A stretch of 64,000 nt of DNA, taken from Bryobacterales bacterium. GTDB lineage: Bacteria > Acidobacteriota > Terriglobia > Bryobacterales > Bryobacteraceae. Each line of letters starts with the position of its first letter. The first letter of the stretch is position 1. The translations under genes were made by a program, and so were the position numbers. The stretch is taken from contig PMUP01000041.1 in assembly GCA_003166865.1 (NCBI GenBank), positions 181,334 to 245,333 on the forward strand, in the 5' to 3' direction. This document shows, piece after piece, positions 32,403 through 41,087 of the stretch. The notes below the pieces were generated by a model that was not told where the DNA came from, did no database searches, and saw only the letters and a program-made list of their open reading frames with translations.

Positions 32403-33461
32403 ATGCAATATTCGCAAAAGCTCAACGATATGGAAGCCCGGTTTGACGACCTGACGCGCCAGATGGCGGATCCGGCCGTCATTTCCGACGGCGAAACGTA
32501 TCGCAAAGTCGCCAGGGAGCGCTCCGAGCTCGAAGACGTCGTCACCAAGTATCGCGACTATAAGCAGGCCAAGGGCAACTACGACGAAGCGCGTTCCATG
32601 GTCGACGATCCCGATGCGGAGCTGCGGCAGATGGCCAATGATGAAATCCAGCGGCTAGAGCCGGAACTGGTTCGCATCGAGCAAGAGCTGAAGGTGCTGC
32701 TGCTTCCCAAAGACCCGCTCGACGAGAAAAACGTCGTGCTCGAAATCCGCGCCGGCACGGGCGGCGACGAAGCCACTCTGTTCGCAGCCGAAGTGTTCCG
32801 CATGTATACGCGCTACGCCGAATCGCAGCGCTGGCGAGTGGAGGTAACGTCGGCCAGCGAGTCGGCCGTCGGCGGCCTCAAGGAAGTAATCGCGCTGATC
32901 AGCGGCAACAAGGTCTACAGCCATCTGAAGTACGAAAGCGGCGTGCATCGCGTGCAGCGCGTGCCGGCTACCGAACAGCAAGGCCGCGTGCATACCTCAG
33001 CCATCACTGTCGCTGTAATGCCCGAAGCCGACGAGGTCGAGATCAAGCTGGAAGCCAAGGACGTCCGCATCGACACGTTCTGTTCCTCGGGACCCGGTGG
33101 CCAGTCCGTTAATACGACTTACTCGGCCGTGCGCCTCACGCACCTGCCCACGGGATTGATCGTATCCTGCCAGGACGAAAAATCGCAGATCAAGAATCGC
33201 GCCAAGGCCGAGCGCGTGCTGCGCTCGCGGCTGTATGAAATGGAGCTGGACAAGCAGCGCGAGCAGATCGGGGCAGAGAGACGCAGCATGGTGGGCTCGG
33301 GTGATCGCAGCGAAAAGATCCGCACTTACAATTTCCCGCAGAATCGCGTCACCGACCATCGCATCGGCCTGACCCTGCACCAGCTCGACCTGATCATGGA
33401 GGGCCGCTTGGATCCGTTGATCTCCGCGCTCACTAACTACCAGCAGGGCGAAGCCGCCTAG
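32403..33461 (+). CDS. prfA: Peptide chain release factor 1
   Basis: Class I release factor that reads UAA and UAG and triggers peptide release at the ribosome. The 352-residue protein has the GGQ catalytic loop in [20 protein letters not shown] near residue 232. The tripeptide anticodon is Pro-Ala-Thr in [15 protein letters not shown] near residue 187, which marks RF1 rather than RF2. [15 protein letters not shown] and [17 protein letters not shown] are also present. It is followed 8 bases later by prmC, which methylates the GGQ glutamine, so the pair is functionally linked. Confidence 0.97.
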   Translation: MQYSQKLNDMEARFDDLTRQMADPAVISDGETYRKVARERSELEDVVTKYRDYKQAKGNYDEARSMVDDPDAELRQMANDEIQRLEPELVRIEQELKVLLLPKDPLDEKNVVLEIRAGTGGDEATLFAAEVFRMYTRYAESQRWRVEVTSASESAVGGLKEVIALISGNKVYSHLKYESGVHRVQRVPATEQQGRVHTSAITVAVMPEADEVEIKLEAKDVRIDTFCSSGPGGQSVNTTYSAVRLTHLPTGLIVSCQDEKSQIKNRAKAERVLRSRLYEMELDKQREQIGAERRSMVGSGDRSEKIRTYNFPQNRVTDHRIGLTLHQLDLIMEGRLDPLISALTNYQQGEAA

Positions 33462-33469
33462 CTCGGTTC

Positions 33470-34312
33470 ATGACCATCCAGACCGCTCTCGTCCAGGGCA
33501 CCAAGCTCCTGGAGGACGACGCCGTCATCGCGCCGCGCCTCACCGCCGAGGTTCTTCTCACCCACGCTTTGCATCGCGAGCGCAGCTATCTTTACGCGCA
33601 TCCGGAAGAAGAGCTGACCGAGGTCGCCTGGATCCACTATGGCCGCTACCTGCACGAGCGGATGCGGGGCAAGCCGACGCAATACATCACCGGCCGCCAG
33701 GAGTTCTACGGCCGTGATTTTCGCGTGAGTCCCGATGTTCTGATCCCGCGGCCGGAGACCGAGCATTTGGTGGAGGCTGCCATCGCCCGCATCCAATCGA
33801 ACGATGTTGTCGTGGACGTCGGCACCGGCTCGGGTGCGATCGCGATCACCCTGGCACTTGAGACTCGCGCACGCGTTTTCGCCTCCGATATTTCCGCCGC
33901 CGCGGTGCGCATCGCGCAAGAGAATTCCCGTGTGCTTTCAGCTCACGTCGATTTCCTGGTCGGCGACCTGGCGGATTTTTTCCGCGAGCATAGCATCGAC
34001 CTCGTCGTCTCGAACCCTCCCTACGTTCCGAGAGCCGACGAAGCCGGCCTCCAGCGCGAGGTCCGCGATTATGAGCCACACATCGCCCTCTTTGCCGGGC
34101 CCACTGGCCTTGAGATTTACGAACGACTCATCGCCGAGGCCACTCGCGTCCTGCGCCCGCACGGCTGGCTGCTGCTCGAACTCGGCTACAATTCGTTAGA
34201 ATCGGTGCGCGCGATGCTGGAACGCGAGTGGAGCGAGATCACCGTGATGCACGATCTAGCCGGCTTCCCGCGCGTGATCGTTGCCCGGCTGCTCTCCCGC
34301 GTGTCCCCATGA
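33470..34312 (+). CDS. prmC: Release factor glutamine methyltransferase PrmC
   Basis: AdoMet-dependent enzyme that methylates the GGQ glutamine of release factors. The 280 residues include the N-terminal helical domain (GRYLHERMRGKPTQYITGRQEFYG), IPRPETEHLVE, the AdoMet loop VVDVGTGSGAIAITLAL near residue 106 and the active-site LVVSNPPYVPRADE near residue 180. DYEPHIALFAGPTGLE lies beyond. It directly follows its substrate gene prfA and ends in an ATGA overlap with dinB. Confidence 0.96.
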   Translation: MTIQTALVQGTKLLEDDAVIAPRLTAEVLLTHALHRERSYLYAHPEEELTEVAWIHYGRYLHERMRGKPTQYITGRQEFYGRDFRVSPDVLIPRPETEHLVEAAIARIQSNDVVVDVGTGSGAIAITLALETRARVFASDISAAAVRIAQENSRVLSAHVDFLVGDLADFFREHSIDLVVSNPPYVPRADEAGLQREVRDYEPHIALFAGPTGLEIYERLIAEATRVLRPHGWLLLELGYNSLESVRAMLEREWSEITVMHDLAGFPRVIVARLLSRVSP

Positions 34313-35565
34313 AGACCTATTTCCACGTCGACATGGACGCCTTCTTCGTCTCCGTCGAAGAACTCTTCGATCCCTCGCTCATCGGCAAGCCCGTGGTTGT
34401 CGGCGGACAAGCCAACCAGCGCGGCGTCGTCTCGGCCGCTTCTTACGCCGCCCGCAAATTCGGCGTCCACTCCGCGATGCCGCTGAGAACCGCCCACCGG
34501 CTCTGCCCGCAAGCCATCTTCGTCGATGGCCACCCCACGCGCTATCGCGAATACTCGGGCAAGGTTTATCAGGTGCTCAAGAGCTTCTCGCCGCAAGTGG
34601 ACATGGCGTCGGTCGACGAAGCCTACATGGATCTCACCGGCACCGAGCGCCTCCACGGGCCGCCTCTTTCGGCCGCCCACCGGCTGCACGACGCCATGAA
34701 GCGCTCGACCGCGCTCAACTGCTCCATTGGAATCGCGGCTTCGCGCATGGTCGCCAAAGTCGCGTCCGATCAAGCCAAGCCGAACGGCGTGCTCTGGGTG
34801 CTGCCGGGCGAAGAGGCTCGTTTCCTGGCGCCTCTCGACGTCCGAAAAATTCCCGGCGTCGGCAAGGTCACCGAAAAGAATCTGCAAGCCTGGGGCGTCC
34901 GCAAGGTCGGCGATCTGGCCGCGCTCGATGAAGATTTCCTGCGCCAGCATCTTGGCCAATGGGGTTTGGCGCTCGCGGGAAAATCGCGTGGCATGGACGC
35001 CGGCGGCTGGTTCGATGGCGAAGTGGGCGACGACAACACGCCAAAGTCCATCAGCCACGAGTTCACGTTCAACGAAGACACCGCCGATTCAGACACGCTT
35101 GAATCCACGCTCGCGCGGCTCTCTGAAATGGTCGCCCGCCGCCTGCGCGAACATGACTTGCACGCTCGCACCATCCAGCTGAAGCTGCGCTATTCCGATT
35201 TCTCCACCATCACCCGCGCGCATTCTTTCGATCACGGCACGCAGCTCGACACGGAAATCTTCCAGCAAATCCGCGCCCTGTTCCGCGCGAATCGCAAAGC
35301 TAACTCTACCATCCGGCTCCTCGGCGTCCACGCATCCGGCCTCAAACCCGCCGAAGGCCAGCTTAATATGCTCGATGAGACAAATACCAACCGCTGGCGC
35401 AAGGCCATGTCCGCCGTGGATCGCCTGCGCGACAAGTTCGGCGAGGACAGCGTTTCGCTCGCCATGGGCCTCCGCGGCCGCTTCCGCGAGCGCGTGCACG
35501 AGAATCCAGCGGGGCTCCCTGGAAAAACCGCCGGCAAGACCCCGCGCGAAGGCGGCGAGCGGTAA
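34309..35565 (+). CDS. dinB: DNA polymerase IV (Y family)
   Basis: Translesion DNA polymerase of 418 residues. The ATG at 34,309 overlaps the prmC stop as ATGA. Upstream in-frame codons belong to prmC. Motif I is YFHVDMDAFFVSVEEL with Asp8. SAASYAARKFGVHSAMPL follows, then the catalytic SVDEAYMDLTG near residue 104 and GIAASRMVAKVASDQAKPNG. Helix-hairpin-helix IPGVGKVTEKNLQAWGV and a little-finger domain (TLARLSEMVARRL, IQLKLRYSDFSTITR) complete it. The last 40 residues are basic and lack an obvious beta-clamp-binding motif. Confidence 0.95.
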   Translation: MKTYFHVDMDAFFVSVEELFDPSLIGKPVVVGGQANQRGVVSAASYAARKFGVHSAMPLRTAHRLCPQAIFVDGHPTRYREYSGKVYQVLKSFSPQVDMASVDEAYMDLTGTERLHGPPLSAAHRLHDAMKRSTALNCSIGIAASRMVAKVASDQAKPNGVLWVLPGEEARFLAPLDVRKIPGVGKVTEKNLQAWGVRKVGDLAALDEDFLRQHLGQWGLALAGKSRGMDAGGWFDGEVGDDNTPKSISHEFTFNEDTADSDTLESTLARLSEMVARRLREHDLHARTIQLKLRYSDFSTITRAHSFDHGTQLDTEIFQQIRALFRANRKANSTIRLLGVHASGLKPAEGQLNMLDETNTNRWRKAMSAVDRLRDKFGEDSVSLAMGLRGRFRERVHENPAGLPGKTAGKTPREGGER

Positions 35566-35588
35566 ACTAACTAGCAGGCAGACCTGGC

Positions 35589-35819
35589 ATGAAACAACTC
35601 ATCGAAGACATCGCGAAGGCTCTCGTGGATTTGCCCGACGAGGTCACCGTCAGCGAGGTGCGGGGCGAGCAGGTCACGGTATTGGAGTTAAGAGTCGCGC
35701 CCAGCGACTTGGGGAAAGTCATCGGCAAGCAGGGTCGAACAGCCCGATCCATCCGCACCCTGTTGGGCGCTGCCGGAATGAAGCTGAACCGGCGGTTCAC
35801 GCTGGAAATTCTGGAATAA
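35589..35819 (+). CDS. khpA: KH-domain RNA-binding protein KhpA
   Basis: A 76-residue single KH domain. The RNA-binding GxxG loop is [16 protein letters not shown] near residue 45, preceded by [15 protein letters not shown]. KhpA proteins bind diverse RNAs and are usually encoded between rpsP and rimM. Here rpsP is absent from the window, but the downstream order rimM, trmD, rplS is kept. Its stop lies two bases before the presumed rimM start, so translation of rimM is likely coupled to it. Confidence 0.92.
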   Translation: MKQLIEDIAKALVDLPDEVTVSEVRGEQVTVLELRVAPSDLGKVIGKQGRTARSIRTLLGAAGMKLNRRFTLEILE

Positions 35820-35821
35820 AT

Positions 35822-36313
35822 CTGAAGCTCGTCACCATCGCGCGTCTGCTTCGCGCACGCGGAAACAAAGGAGAGCTGGCCGCTCTCCCGCTCACCAGCC
35901 AGCCTGCCCGCGTCGGAAGTGTGTTCGTGAACGATGTCCCCATGGAAGTGGAAAATGCTTGGATGCATGGAGATCATCTCATCCTCAAGTTCAAGGGCGT
36001 CGACACCATTTCGGACGCCGAAAAGCTGGCCGGCGCCGACGTTGCGATCCCCTTCGAGCAGCGCGCCGCGCTAGCCGTGGACGAAGTCTATCAGTCGGAC
36101 CTGATCGGCTGCGAAGTAGTCGACGCCGCTGGACGCTCGCTCGGAGTCGTCGACGATTTCCAGGAGACCGGCGGTGCGCCGCTGCTTACCGTGAAAACCC
36201 CCGCCGGCCGCGAGCTCCTCATCCCCTTCGCCAACTCGATCTGCACGAAGATCGATCTGGAACACAAACAGATCACGGTGAATCCGCCCGAAGGTCTCCT
36301 GGACTTGAACTAG
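35822..36313 (+). CDS. rimM: Ribosome maturation factor RimM (apparent CTG start)
   Basis: 16S rRNA processing factor that binds ribosomal protein S19 during 30S assembly. The 163 residues start KLVTIARLLRARGNKGELAA, the conserved beginning of RimM, and contain the PRC-barrel half YQSDLIGCEVVDAAGRSLG, VVDDFQETGGAPLLTV and LLIPFANSICTKIDLEHKQI. No ATG, GTG or TTG exists in frame between the upstream gene and this conserved start. The nearest candidate is CTG at 35,822, two bases after the khpA stop, with GGAA six bases upstream. The frame does continue upstream inside khpA and dinB without a stop. trmD begins immediately after the TAG. Confidence 0.92.
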   Translation: MKLVTIARLLRARGNKGELAALPLTSQPARVGSVFVNDVPMEVENAWMHGDHLILKFKGVDTISDAEKLAGADVAIPFEQRAALAVDEVYQSDLIGCEVVDAAGRSLGVVDDFQETGGAPLLTVKTPAGRELLIPFANSICTKIDLEHKQITVNPPEGLLDLN

Positions 36314-36994
36314 ATGATCTTTCGTATCCTCACCATCTTTCCTGACTTCTTCCAAGGCCCTCTCCAATACGGCGTTGTCGCCAAGGCAGCCGAAGCCGGC
36401 CTGATCCAAATCCACATTCATGACCTGCGCAAATGGACTCACGACCGCCATCGCACCGTCGACGATCGTCCGTTCGGCGGCGGCGAAGGCATGCTGCTGA
36501 AACCCGCGCCCATCTTCGAAGCCGTCGAAAGTATCTGGCCCGAGCGCGTGCCCAACCAGCGCCTGATCCTGCTCTCCGCCCAAGGCCAGCGCTTCGATCA
36601 GGAAGCGGCGCGCCGTCTCACCCAATATCAGGAGATCTTTCTCATTTGCGGACGGTACGAAGGCGTCGACGAACGCGTGGCCGAGCACCTGGCCGACGAA
36701 GAGCTCTCCATCGGCGACTTCGTGCTGAGCGGCGGCGAACTGGGCGCAGCCCTGGTGATCGATTGCGTCGCCCGGCTCCTCCCCGGCGTGCTCGGGAACG
36801 AAGACTCGGCCCTCCAGGAATCCTTCACCGCCCCTGAACTCCTCGATTGCCCGCAGTACACTCGCCCAGCCGATTTCCGTGGCTGGAAAGTTCCAGAGGT
36901 ACTATTGAGCGGGAATCATGAGGAGATCCGAAACTGGCGCCGCGAGGCCGCCCGTGACAAGACTGCGCGCGTCCGTCCGGACTTACAACCATGA
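36314..36994 (+). CDS. trmD: tRNA (guanine37-N1)-methyltransferase
   Basis: SPOUT-class enzyme that methylates G37 of tRNAs. The 226-residue product has ILTIFPDFFQGPLQYGVV at the start, DLRKWTHDRHRTVDDRPFGGGEGMLLKP (residues about 38-64), LLSAQGQRF, the AdoMet knot ICGRYEGVDERVAEHLADEELSIGDFVLSGGE (residues about 111-142) and LDCPQYTRPADFRGWKVPEVLLSGNH. The ATG directly abuts the rimM stop codon. The order rimM-trmD-rplS is conserved across bacteria. Confidence 0.97.
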   Translation: MIFRILTIFPDFFQGPLQYGVVAKAAEAGLIQIHIHDLRKWTHDRHRTVDDRPFGGGEGMLLKPAPIFEAVESIWPERVPNQRLILLSAQGQRFDQEAARRLTQYQEIFLICGRYEGVDERVAEHLADEELSIGDFVLSGGELGAALVIDCVARLLPGVLGNEDSALQESFTAPELLDCPQYTRPADFRGWKVPEVLLSGNHEEIRNWRREAARDKTARVRPDLQP

Positions 36995-37033
36995 GGCCGG
37001 ATCTACTACAATGAAGATTCAAGGATTTGTCAC

Positions 37034-37378
37034 ATGCCGAACCTTTTACTGAACAAAATCGTCGCCAAACACCTCCGCCAGGTGCCGGAATTCCGCCCAG
37101 GCGACACCATTCGCGTCCACGTCAAGATCAAGGAAGGCGAGAAAGAACGTCTGCAGATCTTTGAAGGAGTCTTGATCGCCCGCAATAACTCGGGGGTCAG
37201 CGAGACCATCACCGTGAGAAAGGTCAGCTTCGGCCAGGGTGTCGAGCGCATTTTCCCGATCCACGCCCCCGTGGTTGACCACATCGACGTGGTGCGTACC
37301 GGCCGCGTGCGCCGCGCAAAGCTTTACTACTTGCGCGAGTTGAAGGGCAAAGCAGCGCGTCTCCGCGAGCGCGAATAA
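37034..37378 (+). CDS. rplS: 50S ribosomal protein L19
   Basis: Ribosomal protein of 114 residues located at the 30S-50S interface. The family core is plain: [54 protein letters not shown] and the C-terminal [18 protein letters not shown]. The gene lies 39 bases after trmD and 27 before rnhB. Length is normal. Confidence 0.98.
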   Translation: MPNLLLNKIVAKHLRQVPEFRPGDTIRVHVKIKEGEKERLQIFEGVLIARNNSGVSETITVRKVSFGQGVERIFPIHAPVVDHIDVVRTGRVRRAKLYYLRELKGKAARLRERE

Positions 37379-37405
37379 GTAGCGCTCTGGCGGGCGCCCG
37401 AGTAA

Positions 37406-38113
37406 ATGAAGTGCCAGGGAAAATACGAGCGCGACGCCCGCGCGCAGGGCTTCCAGCACATCGCCGGTGTCGATGAAGTCGGACGGGGCGCTTTGTTCGG
37501 CCCGGTGTTTGCCGCCGCCGTCATTTTGTCGCCCGATCGCCCCATTCGCGGCCTCAGGGACAGCAAGCTACTGGATGCCGAACGCCGCGAGACGTTGGCC
37601 CCGCGGATTCGGGAGCGCGCCATCGCCTGGTCCGTCGCCGCCGTGGACGCTTTTGAAATCGACCGCATCAACATCCTCCAGGCTGCGCGTTTGGCCATGC
37701 GCCGCGCCATCCAGCGGCTCACCCCGGCCCCCGATTACTTGCTCGTCGATGCTGTCACTGTGGACCTTCCCACCGCTCAGCGCGCCCTGATCCACGGCGA
37801 CGCCCTATCGCAATGCATCGCGGCAGCGTCTATTATTGCGAAGGTGGAACGCGACGCCTGCATGCGCGAATGGGACCGGGTCTTCCCCCAATACGGTCTC
37901 AAGAACCACAAGGGCTATTCGACGGACGAGCACTGGAAGGCGCTCGAAACCCATGGCCCCACGTCGCTGCATCGCTTCAGCTTCTGGCCCGTGCGCGAAC
38001 ACGCTCGGCACGCGCTCTGGACCGGCTACCCGCGCCAGGGCGATTTGTTGGGATCAGAACCGAGCCGCGACCGTGAGGAAGCGGTTGCAGAGGATGTCGC
38101 ATGCATCCAGTAG
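37406..38113 (+). CDS. rnhB: Ribonuclease HII
   Basis: Endonuclease that removes ribonucleotides and RNA from RNA-DNA hybrids. The active-site GVDEVGRGALFGPVFAAAV lies near residue 21 (Asp-Glu pair). LRDSKLLDAERRE, DYLLVDAVTVDLP and GDALSQCIAAASIIAKVERD follow, then YGLKNHKGYSTDEHWKAL. The C-terminal 25 residues after RQGDLLG are extra and overlap the next gene by 13 bases. Placement after rplS is common. Confidence 0.95.
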   Translation: MKCQGKYERDARAQGFQHIAGVDEVGRGALFGPVFAAAVILSPDRPIRGLRDSKLLDAERRETLAPRIRERAIAWSVAAVDAFEIDRINILQAARLAMRRAIQRLTPAPDYLLVDAVTVDLPTAQRALIHGDALSQCIAAASIIAKVERDACMREWDRVFPQYGLKNHKGYSTDEHWKALETHGPTSLHRFSFWPVREHARHALWTGYPRQGDLLGSEPSRDREEAVAEDVACIQ

Positions 38114-38400
38114 AGGCGCCAACCCACGTCAAGCATAGCTGGGCGCACAAGCTGGGCGTCATCTTGTTTGTCATCGTCTGCTTTGAAGTGGGAGTCTTCC
38201 TCCTTATTTTTCCCTGGACGCAGCAATGGGATGCCAACTCGCTCGCCAACCTGCTCCCCTGGCTGCGCGACTACTGGACCAGTTCCTACTTCCGCGGCGC
38301 ATGGAGCGGCCTGGGAGTGCTCAACATCTATATTTCGATTGGCGAGTTGCTGCGCCTTCGCCGTCCGATCCGCCCGCCTGCCGTTCGACTGCCCGCCTGA
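38101..38400 (+). CDS. Small membrane protein
   Basis: A 99-residue protein with two hydrophobic segments, LGVILFVIVCFEVGVFLLIFPW (about residues 18-39) and SGLGVLNIYISIGELL (about 68-84), separated by a Trp-rich loop with WLRDYWTSSYFRGAWSG. It starts within the end of rnhB and ends 20 bases before lepB. Similar two-helix proteins occur beside rnhB in acidobacterial genomes to my recollection. No function is known. Confidence 0.7.
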   Translation: MHPVEAPTHVKHSWAHKLGVILFVIVCFEVGVFLLIFPWTQQWDANSLANLLPWLRDYWTSSYFRGAWSGLGVLNIYISIGELLRLRRPIRPPAVRLPA

Positions 38401-38420
38401 TAGACTAAGGTATCGACGTT

Positions 38421-39230
38421 ATGAAACCCACTCTGGATCGTGGAAAAGCGGCAGTGGCAGCCGAACCGGGCACCTCCGCGGTGGTTGCCAGGCCTGAGCC
38501 TCCCCGCGGAACCATCGCTGAATGGACCATCACCATTCTGCTCTTGCTGTTCGGCACCACCACCCTGGTGCAGGCTTTCGTGATCCCCACGGGGTCCATG
38601 GAAGACACGCTGCTCATCGGCGATCACCTTTTAGTAGACAAACTCGCCTACGCACCCGGGGGCAGTTTCAGCAAGTACATCCTGCCTTATGAGAACCCTC
38701 GTGACGGCGACATCATCGTGTTTCGCTATCCCGTGGATATCTCCCAGACCTTCGTCAAGCGCGTGGTTGGCATTGCCGGAGATCACATCAAGATCATCGA
38801 CCAGCAGGTCTATCGCAACGGGAAGAAACTCATCGAGCCTTACACCGTTCACAAGAATCCTTATCCGGATTCGTTCCGCGATAACTTCCCCAATAGCGAG
38901 CCCAATCTCATGTTGCTCGACCGCGCCCGCGACATGCTGGCCAATAACGTAGTGAACGGCGAAGTCGTCGTGCCGCCGGATTCCTTCTTCGCCATGGGCG
39001 ACAATCGCGACAATTCGCTCGACAGCCGCTATTGGGGCTTCGTCCCGCGCGGCAACATCATTGGCAAGCCGCTCATCATCTACTGGTCCTACAACGCCAG
39101 CACCGAGAGCCTGGCCAGTTCGTCCGTCAACAATCTCGCGAGCCATTTCCTGGATCTGGCCGAGCACTTCTTCACCAAGACTCGCTGGGATCGAACATTC
39201 CGGCTGATCCATGGCTACTACAACTACTAA
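38421..39230 (+). CDS. lepB: Signal peptidase I (first of two tandem copies)
   Basis: Membrane serine protease that removes signal peptides from exported proteins. One N-terminal membrane segment (WTITILLLLFGTTTLVQAFV) precedes the catalytic serine in IPTGSMEDTLLIGDHLLVDK near residue 63. The catalytic lysine is in VKRVVGIAGDHIKI near residue 113, and the GDNRDNSLDSRYWGFVPR box lies near residue 193. The 269 residues include an insert between these boxes (HKNPYPDSFRDNF onward). A second copy overlaps its end by 20 bases. Confidence 0.94.
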   Translation: MKPTLDRGKAAVAAEPGTSAVVARPEPPRGTIAEWTITILLLLFGTTTLVQAFVIPTGSMEDTLLIGDHLLVDKLAYAPGGSFSKYILPYENPRDGDIIVFRYPVDISQTFVKRVVGIAGDHIKIIDQQVYRNGKKLIEPYTVHKNPYPDSFRDNFPNSEPNLMLLDRARDMLANNVVNGEVVVPPDSFFAMGDNRDNSLDSRYWGFVPRGNIIGKPLIIYWSYNASTESLASSSVNNLASHFLDLAEHFFTKTRWDRTFRLIHGYYNY

Positions 39231-40002
39231 ACCCGCCCAGCCCGCGACTCCGCCCGCCGAACCCGCGCAGCGCAATTCGATCGCCGAGTGGACCATCACA
39301 ATCCTGATTCTTCTGTTTGGAACCTCGACCATCGCGCAGCCGTTCGTGATTCCCACGTCTTCGATGCACAACACCCTGCTCACCGGCGACCACTTGATCG
39401 TCGACAAGCTGGCCTACGCGCCGCCGGATGCGTTCAGCAAACACGTGCTGCCCTATGAAGAGGTCCAGCGCGGCGACATCATCGTTTTCCGCCATCCCAC
39501 GCTTCTCAACGAGAACTACGTGAAGCGCTGCATCGGCATGCCGGGCGATCATATCAAGCTGGCCGCGAAACAGGTCTTCATCAACGGCCAGCCGCTGAAC
39601 GAGCCATACGTCATCCATCAAAACGATTTTTCGATGTATCGCGACAACTTCCCGCAAGGCGAGCCGGAGTACACGCAAGATCCGAAGATGGCCGAACGTG
39701 CCTACCAAATGCTGCACGACGATGTCGTGAATGGCGAGCTGGTAGTGCCCGAGGGCAATTATTTCGCCATGGGCGACAATCGCGATGATTCGCTCGATAG
39801 CCGCTATTGGGGATTGGTGCCGCGCGACAATATCGAAGGCAAGCCGCTGATCATCTGGTGGTCCTACGACGCCCCCACCGAGGATCTCAAGGATTACAAC
39901 TTGCACCACTTCCTCGATCTCGCCACGCACTTCTTCACCAAGACCCGCTGGAACCGCACTTTGCGATTGATTCACGGCTATCACGACTATTCGCTGAACT
40001 GA
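39211..40002 (+). CDS. lepB: Signal peptidase I (second tandem copy)
   Basis: Paralogue of the preceding gene, 263 residues, with the same layout. The membrane segment is EWTITILILLFGTSTIAQPFV, the catalytic serine is in IPTSSMHNTLLTGDHLIVDK, the lysine in VKRCIGMPGDHIKL, and the box is GDNRDDSLDSRYWGLVPR. The C-terminal end FFTKTRWNRTLRLIHGYHDY closely matches the end of copy one. The first motif reads TSSM rather than TGSM. It starts inside copy one and its stop overlaps the next gene's ATG by one base, so all three are likely translated in series. Confidence 0.94.
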   Translation: MATTTTKPAQPATPPAEPAQRNSIAEWTITILILLFGTSTIAQPFVIPTSSMHNTLLTGDHLIVDKLAYAPPDAFSKHVLPYEEVQRGDIIVFRHPTLLNENYVKRCIGMPGDHIKLAAKQVFINGQPLNEPYVIHQNDFSMYRDNFPQGEPEYTQDPKMAERAYQMLHDDVVNGELVVPEGNYFAMGDNRDDSLDSRYWGLVPRDNIEGKPLIIWWSYDAPTEDLKDYNLHHFLDLATHFFTKTRWNRTLRLIHGYHDYSLN

Positions 40003-41081
40003 TGCCGCGCTCAGCCAACGATTACGGCCTGATTCTGGCCGGTGGCCGAGGTACGCGCTTCTGGCCTCGCAGCCGCCGCGCCCACTCCAAGCAAGTCCTG
40101 CGCTTCATCGGCGATCGATCTTTGATCCAGCAGACCGTGGATCGCCTGAGCCCCGTGATCCCGCCCGATCGCCTTTGGATTCTGACCAACGACCATCTGC
40201 GCGCCGAGATCGTGCGGCAGTTGCCCGAAGTCCCGAGGCGCCAGATCCTGGCCGAGCCCGCGCAGCGCAACACCGCCCCTGCCATCGGACTCGCCGCCCA
40301 CATCCTCGAATCCATCGATCCCAACGCCGTCATGGGCGTCTTCCCTTCCGACCATGTCATCGCGAAACCCGCGCGCTATCTGCGATTCGTACGTGGCGCG
40401 TTGCGCGCGGCCGCCGGCGGAAAGATTGTCGTGCTGGGCATTCAAGCGCGCTGGCCCGAGACCGGCTACGGCTATATTGAGTTTCCGAAGGACGTGCAGG
40501 CCGGATCGCGCGAGCCCGCCACAGTTCGACGGTTCCGGGAAAAACCGGATCTCAAAACCGCGCGCCGCTACGTGAAGGCCGGCAACTTCTATTGGAACGC
40601 GGGCATGTTCTTTTGGAAAACGTCCGTGCTGCTCGACGCGCTCCGCGAATATCTGCCCAAGACCGCCACCCTGCTCGCAAGCTTGCCCGAGTTCTCGAAG
40701 CGCGGCTTCAATTCGAGGTTGAAGGAAGCCTTCCCTCACTGCGAGAACATTTCGATCGACTACGCCGTGCTCGAGAAATCACCCCACGTCGTGGGTTTTG
40801 CCACGGACGATTTCGGCTGGAACGACGTCGGAAGCTGGAACGCGGTCTACGAGCTGCTCGCGCGCGACGGAAACGGCAATGTCTTCCGCGGCGAAGCTCT
40901 GGCTCGATCCAGCTCGGGCAACTACGTGGATGCCGAAGGCAAGCTGATCGCACTGCTCGGCGTCAGGGATTTAATCGTGGTTGACACGCCGGACGCGCTG
41001 CTGATTGCCGACCGCGCGCGCGCGCAGGAAGTCGGCGACATCGTCAAGGAATTAGAGAAACGGCACCACCACCTGCTCTAA
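40002..41081 (+). CDS. manC: Mannose-1-phosphate guanylyltransferase
   Basis: Nucleotidyltransferase that makes GDP-mannose from mannose-1-phosphate and GTP, for surface glycans. The N-terminal signature is LILAGGRGTRFWPRSRRAHSKQ. The usual PKQ is SKQ here. AEPAQRNTAPAIGLAA, VFPSDHVI, TGYGYIEFP, FREKPD and NAGMFFWK follow, with SIDYAVLE and FGWNDVGSWNAVYE near residue 275. The 359 residues correspond to the nucleotidyltransferase domain without the isomerase half of bifunctional enzymes. ATG 40,002 shares a base with the lepB stop. Longer in-frame starts would lie inside lepB. Confidence 0.92.
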   Translation: MPRSANDYGLILAGGRGTRFWPRSRRAHSKQVLRFIGDRSLIQQTVDRLSPVIPPDRLWILTNDHLRAEIVRQLPEVPRRQILAEPAQRNTAPAIGLAAHILESIDPNAVMGVFPSDHVIAKPARYLRFVRGALRAAAGGKIVVLGIQARWPETGYGYIEFPKDVQAGSREPATVRRFREKPDLKTARRYVKAGNFYWNAGMFFWKTSVLLDALREYLPKTATLLASLPEFSKRGFNSRLKEAFPHCENISIDYAVLEKSPHVVGFATDDFGWNDVGSWNAVYELLARDGNGNVFRGEALARSSSGNYVDAEGKLIALLGVRDLIVVDTPDALLIADRARAQEVGDIVKELEKRHHHLL

Positions 41082-41087
41082 CCGGCG

